From assembly GCA_021815805.1 (NCBI GenBank), contig JAKAZQ010000001.1, forward strand, positions 136,998 to 200,997: DNA of 64,000 nt, written 5' to 3'. Shown one piece after another: positions 54,904-63,158 of the stretch (position 1 is the stretch's first letter; every line of letters begins with the position of its first letter). A program made the position numbers and the translations under genes. The DNA comes from Pseudomonadota bacterium (GTDB lineage Bacteria; Pseudomonadota; Gammaproteobacteria; Burkholderiales; Burkholderiaceae_C). The notes beneath the pieces are model-generated. The model made no database searches and was not told the origin of the DNA. It saw only the letters and a list, made by a program, of their open reading frames with translations.

Positions 54904-55536
54904 ATGACCTACGCGGTCAAGGAAATCTTCTACACCCTGCAAGGTGAAGGGGCGCAGGCGGGCGTGCCCGCCGTGTTCTGCCGCTTCGCCGGGTGCAACC
55001 TGTGGTCCGGACGCGAGCAGGATCGGGAACACGCCGTCTGCAGGTTCTGCGACACCGATTTCGTGGGCACCGACGGTGACGGTGGCGGCCGCTTCGCCGG
55101 CGCGCCCGAACTGGCCGACGCGGTGGCGCGGCACTGGCCCGCCGACAGCGCGGGCGCGCTGTGCGTGCTCACCGGCGGCGAGCCGATGCTGCAGGTCGAC
55201 CGGCCGCTGGTGCAGGCGCTGCACGCGCGGGGCTTTCGCATCGCGGTGGAGACCAACGGGTCGCTGCCGGTGCCCGAGGGCATCGACTGGATCTGCGTGA
55301 GCCCGAAGGCGGGTGCGCCGCTGGTCCAGCGCAGCGGCGACGAGATCAAGGTCGTCGTGCCCCAGCCCGGGCTCGACCTCGATGAACTGGCCGGGCTGGG
55401 TTTCACGCACCGCCTGCTGCAGCCGATGGACGGGCCGCTGCTGCGCGACAACACGCACTGGGCCGTGCAACGCTGCCTGCGCGATCCGCGCTGGCGCCTG
55501 AGCCTGCAGACCCACAAGCTGCTGGGCCTGCGGTGA
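54904..55536 (+). CDS. queE: 7-carboxy-7-deazaguanine synthase
   Basis: Radical-SAM enzyme of queuosine biosynthesis converting carboxytetrahydropterin to CDG. The 210-aa protein has YTLQGEGAQAG near the N-terminus and the cluster motif C-x14-C-x2-C (GCNLWSGREQ ... VCRFCDTDF), the variant known from Burkholderia QueE instead of the common C-x3-C-x2-C. LTGGEPMLQVD and VSPKAGAP follow. gluQ, which also acts on queuosine-tRNA, lies two genes downstream. Confidence 0.95.
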   Translation: MTYAVKEIFYTLQGEGAQAGVPAVFCRFAGCNLWSGREQDREHAVCRFCDTDFVGTDGDGGGRFAGAPELADAVARHWPADSAGALCVLTGGEPMLQVDRPLVQALHARGFRIAVETNGSLPVPEGIDWICVSPKAGAPLVQRSGDEIKVVVPQPGLDLDELAGLGFTHRLLQPMDGPLLRDNTHWAVQRCLRDPRWRLSLQTHKLLGLR

Positions 55537-55622
55537 AGTCCGCAACGCCGCATGGGGCGCCCCCGCCCATGCGACGCCATCCGGGGGCGCATGACGATTC
55601 GATGTCTACGGAACACAGTGCC

Positions 55623-57047
55623 ATGAACGACCCAACCCAAGCCGGCGCGACCGAACCGGCCGCCGTGCAGCGCTACAGCGATCTCGCGCTGGATCCGAGA
55701 CTGTTGCGTGCAGTGGCCGACATGGGCTATGAAAACCTCACGCCGATCCAGCAGCGGGCCATTCCGGTGGTGCTGTCGGGGCGCGACATGATGGGTGCCG
55801 CGCAGACCGGAACCGGCAAGACCGCCGCCTTCACGTTGCCGATCCTGCAGCGCCTGCTGCCGCAGGCCAGCACCAGCGTGTCGCCGGCGCGCCACCCGGT
55901 GCGCGCGCTGATCCTGGCGCCGACCCGCGAACTCGCCGACCAGGTGTTCGACAACGTGCATGCCTACGCCCGCCACACCCCGCTGCGCAGCGCCTGCGTG
56001 TTCGGCGGCATGGACATGGCGCCGCAGACGGCGGCGTTGCGCCAGGGCGTCGAAGTGCTGGTGGCGACCCCCGGGCGCCTGCTCGATCACCTGGAGGCGC
56101 GCACCGTGAACCTTTCGCAGGTGCAGTTCGTCGTGCTCGACGAGGCGGACCGCATGCTCGACATCGGCTTCCTGCCCGACCTGCAGCGCATCCTCGCCTA
56201 CCTGCCCACGCAGCGCACCACGCTGCTGTTCTCGGCCACCTTCTCGACCGAGATCCGGCGCCTCGCGCAAAGCTACCTGCACGATCCGGTGACGGTCGAG
56301 GTGGCGCGCCCGAACGCCACCGCGACGACGGTGGAACAGATCATCTACAAGGTGCCCGAGGATCTGAAGCACCCGGCGCTGCTGCAGGTGCTGCGCGACC
56401 ATGCGCTGCGCCAGACCATCGTGTTCGTGAACAGTCGTCTCGGCGCCAGTCGCCTGGCGCGCATGCTGGAGCGCGACGGCCTGAAGGCGCAGGCCATGCA
56501 CGGCGACAAGTCGCAGGCCGAACGCCTCGCCACCCTCGACGCCTTCAAGCGCAACGAGGTCGAGGTGCTGGTGGCCACCGACGTCGCGGCACGCGGCCTC
56601 GACATCGCGGAACTGCCGGGGGTCATCAACTACGACGTGCCGTTCAACGCCGAGGACTACGTGCACCGCATCGGCCGCACCGGACGCGCCGGTGCGTCGG
56701 GGCTTGCCATCACGCTGGCCTGCGAGCGCGACGGGCGCGGCCTGGCGGAGATCGAGAAACTCATCAAGCGCAAGATCGAGCCGCGCGAACTCGAGGTCAG
56801 CCGCACCGGCCGCCTGCCGCGCGCGCCGCGCGACTCCGGCGTGGGCAGCACCCCGGTGCGCGCGCACGGCGCGCGCGCGGCGGCCCGGGATCCGTGGTTC
56901 GACAAGCCGTACGAGCCCGATCCGGCGGCGCAGCCGGCCTGGGAAGAGCAGGCGCCCGCGGCTGCGCGCTCGGCGGTGAGCGCCAACATCCGGCCGCGGC
57001 GCAAGGTCGCCGCGCTGCTCGGCGGCAAGCCGCCGGCGGCGAAGTAG
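55623..57047 (+). CDS. DEAD-box RNA helicase, RhlE type
   Basis: ATP-dependent RNA helicase of about 474 aa. All motifs are present: Q motif (LTPIQQRAIPV), Walker A AQTGTGKT, Ia APTRELA, II DEAD, III SAT, and VI HRIGRTGRAG, followed by a basic, Ala/Pro-rich tail ending in RPRRKVAALLGG. The start is uncertain: ATG 55623 gives a family-like N-terminus, ATG 55602 and a GTG overlapping the queE stop (55533) are also in frame. Convergent with gluQ, 7 bases apart. Confidence 0.92.
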   Translation: MNDPTQAGATEPAAVQRYSDLALDPRLLRAVADMGYENLTPIQQRAIPVVLSGRDMMGAAQTGTGKTAAFTLPILQRLLPQASTSVSPARHPVRALILAPTRELADQVFDNVHAYARHTPLRSACVFGGMDMAPQTAALRQGVEVLVATPGRLLDHLEARTVNLSQVQFVVLDEADRMLDIGFLPDLQRILAYLPTQRTTLLFSATFSTEIRRLAQSYLHDPVTVEVARPNATATTVEQIIYKVPEDLKHPALLQVLRDHALRQTIVFVNSRLGASRLARMLERDGLKAQAMHGDKSQAERLATLDAFKRNEVEVLVATDVAARGLDIAELPGVINYDVPFNAEDYVHRIGRTGRAGASGLAITLACERDGRGLAEIEKLIKRKIEPRELEVSRTGRLPRAPRDSGVGSTPVRAHGARAAARDPWFDKPYEPDPAAQPAWEEQAPAAARSAVSANIRPRRKVAALLGGKPPAAK

Positions 57048-57054
57048 GCGCGGC

Positions 57055-57945
57055 TCAGCGCGCCGTTTCGCGCGGCGCCGACGGCCATTGCCGGCGGCGC
57101 GCCGGCCATTGCGCCAGCGCCTGCCGCAACACCTGCTCGACGCTGCCGGCATCGACCTGCAGCCCGAGTACGCGGGCCGCGTCGCACAGCGCGCGCGGCC
57201 CGGGCTGCACCACGGCGGCGCCTTCGCTCTTGGACAGCTTGCGCCCGTCGGCGCCGCGCACCAGCGGCAGGTGCAGGTAGTTCGGCGTGGGCACGCCGAG
57301 CGCCCGCTGCAGCAGCATCTGGCGCGCGGTCGACGATGCGAGATCCTCGCCGCGCACGACGTCGCTGACCTGCTGCGCGGCATCGTCGACCACCACCGCG
57401 AGCTGGTAGGCCCAGTCGCCGTCGGCGCGCTGCAGCACGAAATCCCCGACGCTGCGGTCGACGCGCTCGCACTGCTCGCCCAGGCGTGCGCAGCGCCAGC
57501 GCACCTCGGCGCCGGCGCCGTCCGGAAGCCGCAGACGCCAGGCGCGCGGCGCGCCGCGCGCGCCTTCGCGACAGGTTCCCGGATAGACGCGTTCGCCGCC
57601 CGGCGCGAGCGTGGCGCCGGCGCGCTCCAGGTCGCGCCGCGAACAGCTGCAGGCATAAGCGAGGCCCTGCTCGCGAAGGCGTTGCAGGGCCTGCGCGTAG
57701 GCTTCGCCGCGCCGCGACTGCCACCACACCGTGCCGTCCGGGTGCAGGCCGCAGGCGGCCAGTTGCTGCAGGATCAGGCGATCCGCGCCGCGCGCGCTGC
57801 GCCGGCTGTCGACATCCTCGATGCGCACCAGCCAGACACCGCGGTGGACTCGCGCATCCAGCCACGAGCCGAGCGCGGCGACCAGCGAGCCGGCATGCAG
57901 CCCGGCGCTCGGGGACGGCGCGAAGCGTCCTACATAGCCTGACAT
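57055..57945 (-). CDS. gluQ: Glutamyl-Q tRNA(Asp) synthetase
   Basis: Paralog of the GluRS catalytic domain that attaches glutamate to queuosine at position 34 of tRNA-Asp. The 296-aa protein lacks the anticodon-binding domain. It shows [16 protein letters not shown] (HIGH region), LVRIEDVD, the zinc-site cysteines (CSCSRRDL and YPGTC) and KLSKSEGA (KMSKS region). Shares the queuosine theme with queE nearby. Confidence 0.95.
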   Translation of the reverse strand: MSGYVGRFAPSPSAGLHAGSLVAALGSWLDARVHRGVWLVRIEDVDSRRSARGADRLILQQLAACGLHPDGTVWWQSRRGEAYAQALQRLREQGLAYACSCSRRDLERAGATLAPGGERVYPGTCREGARGAPRAWRLRLPDGAGAEVRWRCARLGEQCERVDRSVGDFVLQRADGDWAYQLAVVVDDAAQQVSDVVRGEDLASSTARQMLLQRALGVPTPNYLHLPLVRGADGRKLSKSEGAAVVQPGPRALCDAARVLGLQVDAGSVEQVLRQALAQWPARRRQWPSAPRETAR

Positions 57946-58008
57946 GGCGCGGCGCCTGCGCGCGGCCCCCTGGGGTATTTCAACAGCCTGCTCGTCCGGG
58001 ACAGGACC

Positions 58009-58908
58009 CTAGAGCGGCAGGTAGTGGTCGACCAGCATGGCCGCGAACAGCAGCGACAGATAGATGATCGAATAGCGGAACATGGCGCGCGCCAGCGCGT
58101 CGCTGTAGTTGCGGAGCAACTTCCAGGCATAGCTGACGAACACCGCCCCGAGCACCAGCGCGCAAAGCGCGTAGATCAGCCCGGCGCGATGCATCGCCCA
58201 CGGCATCAGGCTGACCGCCGTGAGCAGCAGGGTATACAGCAGCGCCTGCAGCCGGGTGTATTCGGAGCCGTGGGTCACCGGCAGCATCGGCAGCCCCGAC
58301 TTGCGGTAATCCTCGGTGCGATACAGCGCCAGGGCCCAGAAGTGCGGCGGCGTCCACAGGAAGATGATCAGAAACAGGATCAGCGCCTCGGCCGACACCG
58401 AGTTGGTCATCGCCGCCCAGCCGAGAACCGGAGGCATGGCTCCCGAGGCCCCGCCGATGACGATGTTCTGCGGCGTCGCCGGCTTGAGCAGCACGGTGTA
58501 GATCACGGCGTAGCCGATGAATGTGCCGAAGGTCAGCCACATCGTCAGCGGATTGACCTGGGTGTAGAGCAGCAGCATGCCCACGCTGCACAGCACGCCC
58601 GAGAAGGCCAGGATCACCGGCGTGGCGACCTCGCCGGTGGCCGACGGGCGCCACGAGGTGCGGCGCATCACCGAATCGATCTTCTGTTCGACGAGGCAGT
58701 TGAAGGCCGCCGCGGCACTCGCGACCAGCCAGATGCCCAGCGTGCCGAACACCAGCGGACGCCAGTCCGGCAAACCGGGCTTGGCGAGAAACATCCCGAT
58801 GACGGCGCAAAAAACAATCAATTGCACCACGCGTGGTTTGGTCAACGCATACAACTGCGCGACCATGCGCATCGGCCCCGAGGAATGCGAGAGACTGGTG
58901 GTTTTCAT
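58009..58908 (-). CDS. ctaB: Protoheme IX farnesyltransferase (heme O synthase)
   Basis: Adds a farnesyl group to heme B, making heme O for the terminal oxidase. UbiA-type membrane prenyltransferase of 299 aa, about nine helices, with LTKPRVVQL, the first polar motif [15 protein letters not shown], and [16 protein letters not shown] as the second. Start ATG 58906-58908 overlaps the ctaA stop by 4 bases; it is last in the surf1-ctaB run. Confidence 0.96.
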   Translation of the reverse strand: MKTTSLSHSSGPMRMVAQLYALTKPRVVQLIVFCAVIGMFLAKPGLPDWRPLVFGTLGIWLVASAAAAFNCLVEQKIDSVMRRTSWRPSATGEVATPVILAFSGVLCSVGMLLLYTQVNPLTMWLTFGTFIGYAVIYTVLLKPATPQNIVIGGASGAMPPVLGWAAMTNSVSAEALILFLIIFLWTPPHFWALALYRTEDYRKSGLPMLPVTHGSEYTRLQALLYTLLLTAVSLMPWAMHRAGLIYALCALVLGAVFVSYAWKLLRNYSDALARAMFRYSIIYLSLLFAAMLVDHYLPL

Positions 58909-60083
58909 GGGTCGACTCGAACGGATGATCCTGGCGAGACGCTTGGCGCAGCATACTGCGCATCGCCGACGCGCGAACTTCGCCAGCAGGCGGCGGTGAG
59001 CAGCAGGACCATCAGCGCGGCCACGCCATTGTGGGCCACCGCGGGAACCAGCGGGTGATCCAGCTCGACCAGGCTGACGCCCAGCGCGATCTGGGCGAGC
59101 AGCGCGAGCACCAGCCAGCCGGCGAGTCGACGCAGGCTGCGCTGGCGCGCCAGCGCGGCGGCCGCCGCCAGCAGCAGTGACGACGCGACGACGGCGAACA
59201 GGCGATGCGCCCAGTGGATCGCGATCAGGGCCTGCAGCGTGATCGCCGAGCCGTCGGGCATGCGCCCCAGGTCACGCCACATGGTGAACCCGGCGCTCCA
59301 GTCGGCCGGCGGATTCCAGCTGCCGTTGCAGGTCGGGAAGCCGGTGCAGGCAAGCGCCGCGTAATTGGTGCTCACCCAGCCGCCGAGAAAGATCTGCACC
59401 AGCAGCGCGGCAAGCGCCGCGCGGCTGAGCCAGCGCGCGGCCGCGCCGGCGTCCAGCGGCTGCATGTCGGGGCGATTGCGCATCCAGAACCACGCCGCCA
59501 GCAACAGCAGGATGACCCCGCCCATCAGATGCAGCGTGACGATCAGCGGCTTGAGCAGCAGCGTGACGGTCCAGGCGCCGAACATTCCCTGCAGGATCAC
59601 CCACCCCAGCAGCAGCAGCGGCAGTCCGAGACGCATCGCCTGCCCTCGCCTTCGCGCCCACAGCGCGCGACCGGCCATGACCGCGATCAGCGTGCCGATG
59701 ATGGTCGCGATGTAGCGGTGGATCATTTCCACCCAGGCCTTGAAGGGACTGACGTAAGCCTCGCTCGGGCCTTCCTGCTGCACCGCCTCGTGGATCTGCA
59801 CGTGGGCCTGGGCCGGCGTGAAATGGCCGTAGCAGCCGGGCCAGTCCGGGCAGCCCAGGCCGGCATTCGTGAGGCGCACGAACGCGCCGAACATGACCAG
59901 GTCCATGGTCAGGAACACGAGCAGCGCGACCAGCCGCGACCAGCGCATGCGCATGCCGGCCCAGACCACCAGCAGCAAGCCGACCAGCCACATGCCGGCC
60001 TGCAGCCAGTGCAGCGAGAACAACCAGACGGTGGGGGCCGCCCGGTACATATTGATCAGATTCGAAGGCAGGGACGGACTCAT
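58905..60083 (-). CDS. ctaA: Heme A synthase (Cox15/CtaA)
   Basis: Oxidises heme O to heme A. A 392-aa protein with about eight membrane helices and the conserved histidines in [33 protein letters not shown] and VAHNGVAAL, plus the loop cysteines CPDWPGC and CTGFPTC. GAGG lies before ATG 60081-60083. Overlaps both neighbours by 4 bases. Confidence 0.96.
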   Translation of the reverse strand: MSPSLPSNLINMYRAAPTVWLFSLHWLQAGMWLVGLLLVVWAGMRMRWSRLVALLVFLTMDLVMFGAFVRLTNAGLGCPDWPGCYGHFTPAQAHVQIHEAVQQEGPSEAYVSPFKAWVEMIHRYIATIIGTLIAVMAGRALWARRRGQAMRLGLPLLLLGWVILQGMFGAWTVTLLLKPLIVTLHLMGGVILLLLAAWFWMRNRPDMQPLDAGAAARWLSRAALAALLVQIFLGGWVSTNYAALACTGFPTCNGSWNPPADWSAGFTMWRDLGRMPDGSAITLQALIAIHWAHRLFAVVASSLLLAAAAALARQRSLRRLAGWLVLALLAQIALGVSLVELDHPLVPAVAHNGVAALMVLLLTAACWRSSRVGDAQYAAPSVSPGSSVRVDP

Positions 60084-60757
60084 CGGGTATTCCTCGGGTC
60101 GGACGCCGCCGGCGCGTCCGGGCTGCGCGGCAGCGGCTGCAGATGCCGCGCCTTCCAGCTCTGGGTGTTGTACAGCAGCTTGCTGAACACCGGCAGCGCG
60201 CGCAGCGGGTCGAAGCCGGCGCGGAAACGCAGCATCAGGTTGCCCAGCGGGTCGACCAGCCACATCGGCCCCTGCAGGGACTCGCCGGCGGCCAACGGCA
60301 GCCAGCGCCGCAGTTCGGCCGGGTCGGCGCGCAACATGACGGTGCCGGCGGCCGGCGCCAGCACGCCGGGATTCACGGCGGCAGCGTCGGTGATCAGCCA
60401 GACGCGCGCCACGCGATACTCGTCGTTGCCGGCGGCAAGGTAGAACTGGCGCATGTCGAACAGCAGGTGCTGGCAGCCCGGGTCGCAGGCCGCCGGCGCC
60501 GCCACCAGCATCAGCCAGTAGCCGTTGAGCGTGCGCAGGTCGAAGGCCTTGCCGTCCAGCGTGCGCAGGTGCAAGGCCGGCACCGGGCGCTGCGGGTTCA
60601 CCAGCTCGCCATAGGGCGGCCTGCCGCCGCGGTGCTGCAGCAGCCCGACGTACAGCGTGGCGGCCGCCGGCAGCAGCACCGACAGCGCCAGCAGCCACCA
60701 TGCCACGCGGCGTCGCGGCACGCCGCGCCGCGGCGCGGGAGGGGGGTGCGCGGTCAT
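60080..60757 (-). CDS. SCO/thioredoxin-like oxidase-assembly membrane protein
   Basis: A 225-aa protein with one N-terminal membrane helix (about 20-40) and a periplasmic thioredoxin-like domain. A C-x3-C (CDPGC) sits where SCO proteins bind copper (CxxxC), but the surroundings are otherwise diverged, and no distal SCO histidine is obvious. It occupies the place between surf1 and ctaA where Burkholderiales carry such a gene, so a role in oxidase copper or thiol chemistry is inferred. ATGA overlaps on both sides. Confidence 0.75.
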   Translation of the reverse strand: MTAHPPPAPRRGVPRRRVAWWLLALSVLLPAAATLYVGLLQHRGGRPPYGELVNPQRPVPALHLRTLDGKAFDLRTLNGYWLMLVAAPAACDPGCQHLLFDMRQFYLAAGNDEYRVARVWLITDAAAVNPGVLAPAAGTVMLRADPAELRRWLPLAAGESLQGPMWLVDPLGNLMLRFRAGFDPLRALPVFSKLLYNTQSWKARHLQPLPRSPDAPAASDPRNTR

Positions 60758-61530
60758 GCGGCCTCGCCGGCGGCGGCGCGACGCCGACGCAGGGTTCGCG
60801 TGGTGAAGAACAGCAACATGCCCATGCAGGTGGCGCTCATCGCGAACCACTGGAAGGCATAGCCGTAGTTGCGCTGCTCGCCGACATCGGGTTGCGGCCA
60901 TTGCCGCACCAGGCCGTCGCCGGGCGCGCCGAGTTGCTGCACCACGTAGGGAAGCATGCGCAGGTGATGGAGCTCGGCGAAAGCCGGCAACTGCACGTTC
61001 TGGCGCACCCGGGCGTCCGGCGCATCCTTGCCGAAGGCGAACATCTGCGACGGGGCGGGCGCGATGCGCCCGCGCACCTCGACCAGGCCCGCCGGACTGG
61101 GCACGGGCGGCACCAGCATCGGCGCGTGAACGTCGGGTCCGGCCCAGCCGCGCTGCACCATGACATAGGTGTCGGAGCCGGCCAGGCGAAGCGGCGTGAG
61201 CACCCAGAAGCCGCTCACGCCGTCGTGCTGGCGGTTCTGCAGATACACCGTGAGCGCGCCGTCCCAATGGCCGCGCGCGATCACCGGCCGCCACTCCTGC
61301 AGGCGCAAATCCACGCCTCGCGGGGTCAGCTGCAACGGCGCCAGATGCTCGCGACTGGCGATGCTGGCGGCCAGCGCCCGCTTGGTGTGCGCACGATCGA
61401 GTTGCCACACGCCCAGGCGCGCCAGCAGCGCGATCAGCGCCAGCGACGCGATCACCGTCAGGATTTCCCGTGGTCGCAGTCCCGGGGCCGAACCGGCGGG
61501 CGCGGCAGGTGGGACAATCGGCTTCGACAT
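60754..61530 (-). CDS. SURF1-family cytochrome oxidase biogenesis protein
   Basis: A 258-aa protein with two membrane helices flanking a periplasmic domain (helix 1 about 24-42, helix 2 about 228-247). Family segments: ARLGVWQLDRAHTKRAL, GFWVLTPLRLAGSDTYVMVQRGW and NYGYAFQWFAMSA. Assists heme A insertion in subunit I. ATG 61528-61530 is preceded by AAAGGG; first gene of the coupled surf1-SCO-like-ctaA-ctaB run. Confidence 0.92.
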   Translation of the reverse strand: MSKPIVPPAAPAGSAPGLRPREILTVIASLALIALLARLGVWQLDRAHTKRALAASIASREHLAPLQLTPRGVDLRLQEWRPVIARGHWDGALTVYLQNRQHDGVSGFWVLTPLRLAGSDTYVMVQRGWAGPDVHAPMLVPPVPSPAGLVEVRGRIAPAPSQMFAFGKDAPDARVRQNVQLPAFAELHHLRMLPYVVQQLGAPGDGLVRQWPQPDVGEQRNYGYAFQWFAMSATCMGMLLFFTTRTLRRRRAAAGEAA

Positions 61531-61559
61531 CACCCTTTCATCCAAGTGGGAGCCAACCC

Positions 61560-61772
61560 TTGCATATCGTTGTCGCCATCGCCTTCGTGCTGATCCTGGC
61601 CAGCCTGTTCTCCGGGCTGTATTTCGTCATGAAGGACAAGGGCAAGTCCAATCGCGCGGTCAACGCCCTGAGCTTGCGGATCGGATTTTCGATCCTGCTG
61701 TTCCTGTTCATCCTGTTCAGCTACAGGATGGGGTGGATCCACCCGACCGGAATCCCGCTGAATCCGCGCTGA
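61560..61772 (+). CDS. DUF2909 twin-transmembrane protein
   Basis: Small 70-aa protein with two membrane helices (about 3-22 and 36-56) and the conserved MKDKGKSNRAVNALSLR loop, ending RMGWIHPTGIPL. It starts with TTG at 61560, with GGAG eight bases upstream; this matches the family N-terminus, while an earlier in-frame start would add unrelated residues. Found in oxidase clusters of Betaproteobacteria; function unknown. It runs opposite to the surrounding oxidase genes. Confidence 0.85.
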   Translation: MHIVVAIAFVLILASLFSGLYFVMKDKGKSNRAVNALSLRIGFSILLFLFILFSYRMGWIHPTGIPLNPR

Positions 61773-61820
61773 GGCAACGGCCCCTGCGCGGCACGCCCAG
61801 GCGCGCCAGCGCAGCGCATG

Positions 61821-61842
61821 CGGGCGCGCCGAAGCGCGCCCG
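61821..61842. terminator. GC-rich hairpin between convergent genes
   Basis: A perfect 9-bp stem (CGGGCGCGC with GCGCGCCCG) and CGAA tetraloop between the DUF2909 gene and coxC. No T run on either side, so it may be a transcription-attenuating or mRNA-stabilising hairpin rather than a classical terminator. Confidence 0.5.
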
Positions 61843-61893
61843 TGGGTGCCCGACACGGGGTGCCGGCCCGCAACGCGGGCGCACCCCGCAAGG

Positions 61894-62751
61894 TCACAGC
61901 CAGTAGACCAGCACGTAGAGCAGCAGCCACACCACGTCGACGAAGTGCCAGTACCAGGCCGCGCCCTCGAAGGCGAAGTGGTGGTCGGCGGTGAAGTCCC
62001 CACGCACCATGCGGTACAGCACCACGGAAAGCATGGTCGCGCCGAGGAACACGTGGAAACCGTGGAATCCGGTCAGCATGAAAAAGGTCGCGCCGTAGAT
62101 GCCCGAGGTCAGCTTCAGGCCCATCTCGGTGTAGGCGTGGTGGTACTCGAACCCCTGCATGAACAGGAACGTGAAGCCGAGCAGGATGGTCGTGGCCAGC
62201 CAGAAGATCGACTTGTTGCGATGATTGGCGCGCAGCGCGTGGTGCGAGATGGTCAGGGTCAGGCCCGAGCTCAGCAGCAGCGCCGTGTTGATGGTCGGGA
62301 TGGGCCACGGATCCATCGCCGGGACCTTCGGAATCAGCCCGCCCGGGCCGACGGTCGGCCACACGGCGTGGAAGTTCGGCCAGAGGATCTGGTTGTGCAG
62401 CGCGGCCAGGTCGGGCAGCCCCCAGACCCGGGCGTAGTACAGGGCGCCGAAGAACGACGCGAAGAACATCACCTCGGAAAAGATGAACCAGCTCATGCTC
62501 CAGCGGAACGAGCTGTCCACGTCGTGGTTGTGCATCCCGCCTTCGCTTTCCGAGATCGCGCGCCCGAACCAGCCGTACAGGGTGCCCAGAAAGCCGATCA
62601 GGCCGACCACCAGGATCCACTGCGCGTGCGCGACATCGTTGAACCACAGCGCCGCACCGAACGCCATGAGCACGAGGGAGGTGGCCGCCATCACCGGATA
62701 GGGCGATGGGCTGGGGACGAAATAACCCGTAGGTTGGCTGGATGTGGACAT
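61894..62751 (-). CDS. ctaE: Cytochrome c oxidase subunit III
   Basis: Seven-helix subunit of the aa3 oxidase, 285 aa. Conserved segments: SWFIFSEVMFFASFFGALYY, TINTALLLSSGLTLTISHHA, LGFTFLFMQGFEYHHA and the C-terminal AWYWHFVDVVWLLLYVLVYWL region with the typical WHF-x-D motif. GAGGAAG lies before ATG 62749-62751. Downstream of DUF2970 on the same strand. Confidence 0.97.
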   Translation of the reverse strand: MSTSSQPTGYFVPSPSPYPVMAATSLVLMAFGAALWFNDVAHAQWILVVGLIGFLGTLYGWFGRAISESEGGMHNHDVDSSFRWSMSWFIFSEVMFFASFFGALYYARVWGLPDLAALHNQILWPNFHAVWPTVGPGGLIPKVPAMDPWPIPTINTALLLSSGLTLTISHHALRANHRNKSIFWLATTILLGFTFLFMQGFEYHHAYTEMGLKLTSGIYGATFFMLTGFHGFHVFLGATMLSVVLYRMVRGDFTADHHFAFEGAAWYWHFVDVVWLLLYVLVYWL

Positions 62752-62768
62752 ATGGTCTTCCTCGACTT

Positions 62769-62963
62769 TCAGGATTGAGCGGGGGGAACGATCCAGTGGA
62801 CGATGAGCATCAGCACACCGACGAACAGCGCTGCGGCGATCAGCCCCGCGATGACGATGTGGACGATGTTCAGATGCTCGAAGTCGCGTTCGCGGTCCTT
62901 CGATTTGCGCACGCCGAGAAAGGCCCAGAAGATGGCCTTGAAGGCGCCCAGGAACGATCCCAT
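62769..62963 (-). CDS. DUF2970 small membrane protein
   Basis: 64 aa with one C-terminal membrane helix (about 37-58) and the family pattern FKAIFWAFLGVRKSKDRERD. Members sit just before the subunit III gene in betaproteobacterial oxidase clusters, as here (17 bases apart). Function unknown. Confidence 0.85.
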   Translation of the reverse strand: MGSFLGAFKAIFWAFLGVRKSKDRERDFEHLNIVHIVIAGLIAAALFVGVLMLIVHWIVPPAQS

Positions 62964-63013
62964 GATGCGTGTGGCGACGGGTCAGGAGATGCGGCGGCGC
63001 CGCGCACGAGCCG

Positions 63014-63127
63014 TCACAGCAGGGTCCAGCGCAGGATGAACCCGATGAGCAGGGCCAGCGCGATGCTCAGGGTGATCAGCGCCAGACGCAGGTTGCTGCG
63101 GCGTTTGTCGGCGGGGAGTCGGTGCAT
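63014..63127 (-). CDS. Cytochrome oxidase small assembly protein
   Basis: A 37-codon gene: MHRLPADKRRSNLRLALITL, then a hydrophobic helix ending GFILRWTLL. The basic N-terminus and single helix match the tiny protein normally found between ctaD and ctaG in Betaproteobacteria. Start ATG 63125-63127 is 31 bases after the coxB stop, stop TGA 63014-63016. The match is by position and pattern, since the protein is short. Confidence 0.65.
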   Translation of the reverse strand: MHRLPADKRRSNLRLALITLSIALALLIGFILRWTLL

Positions 63128-63158
63128 GGCCGAAGGCGTGTCGATGCGGCTGCCGGGC

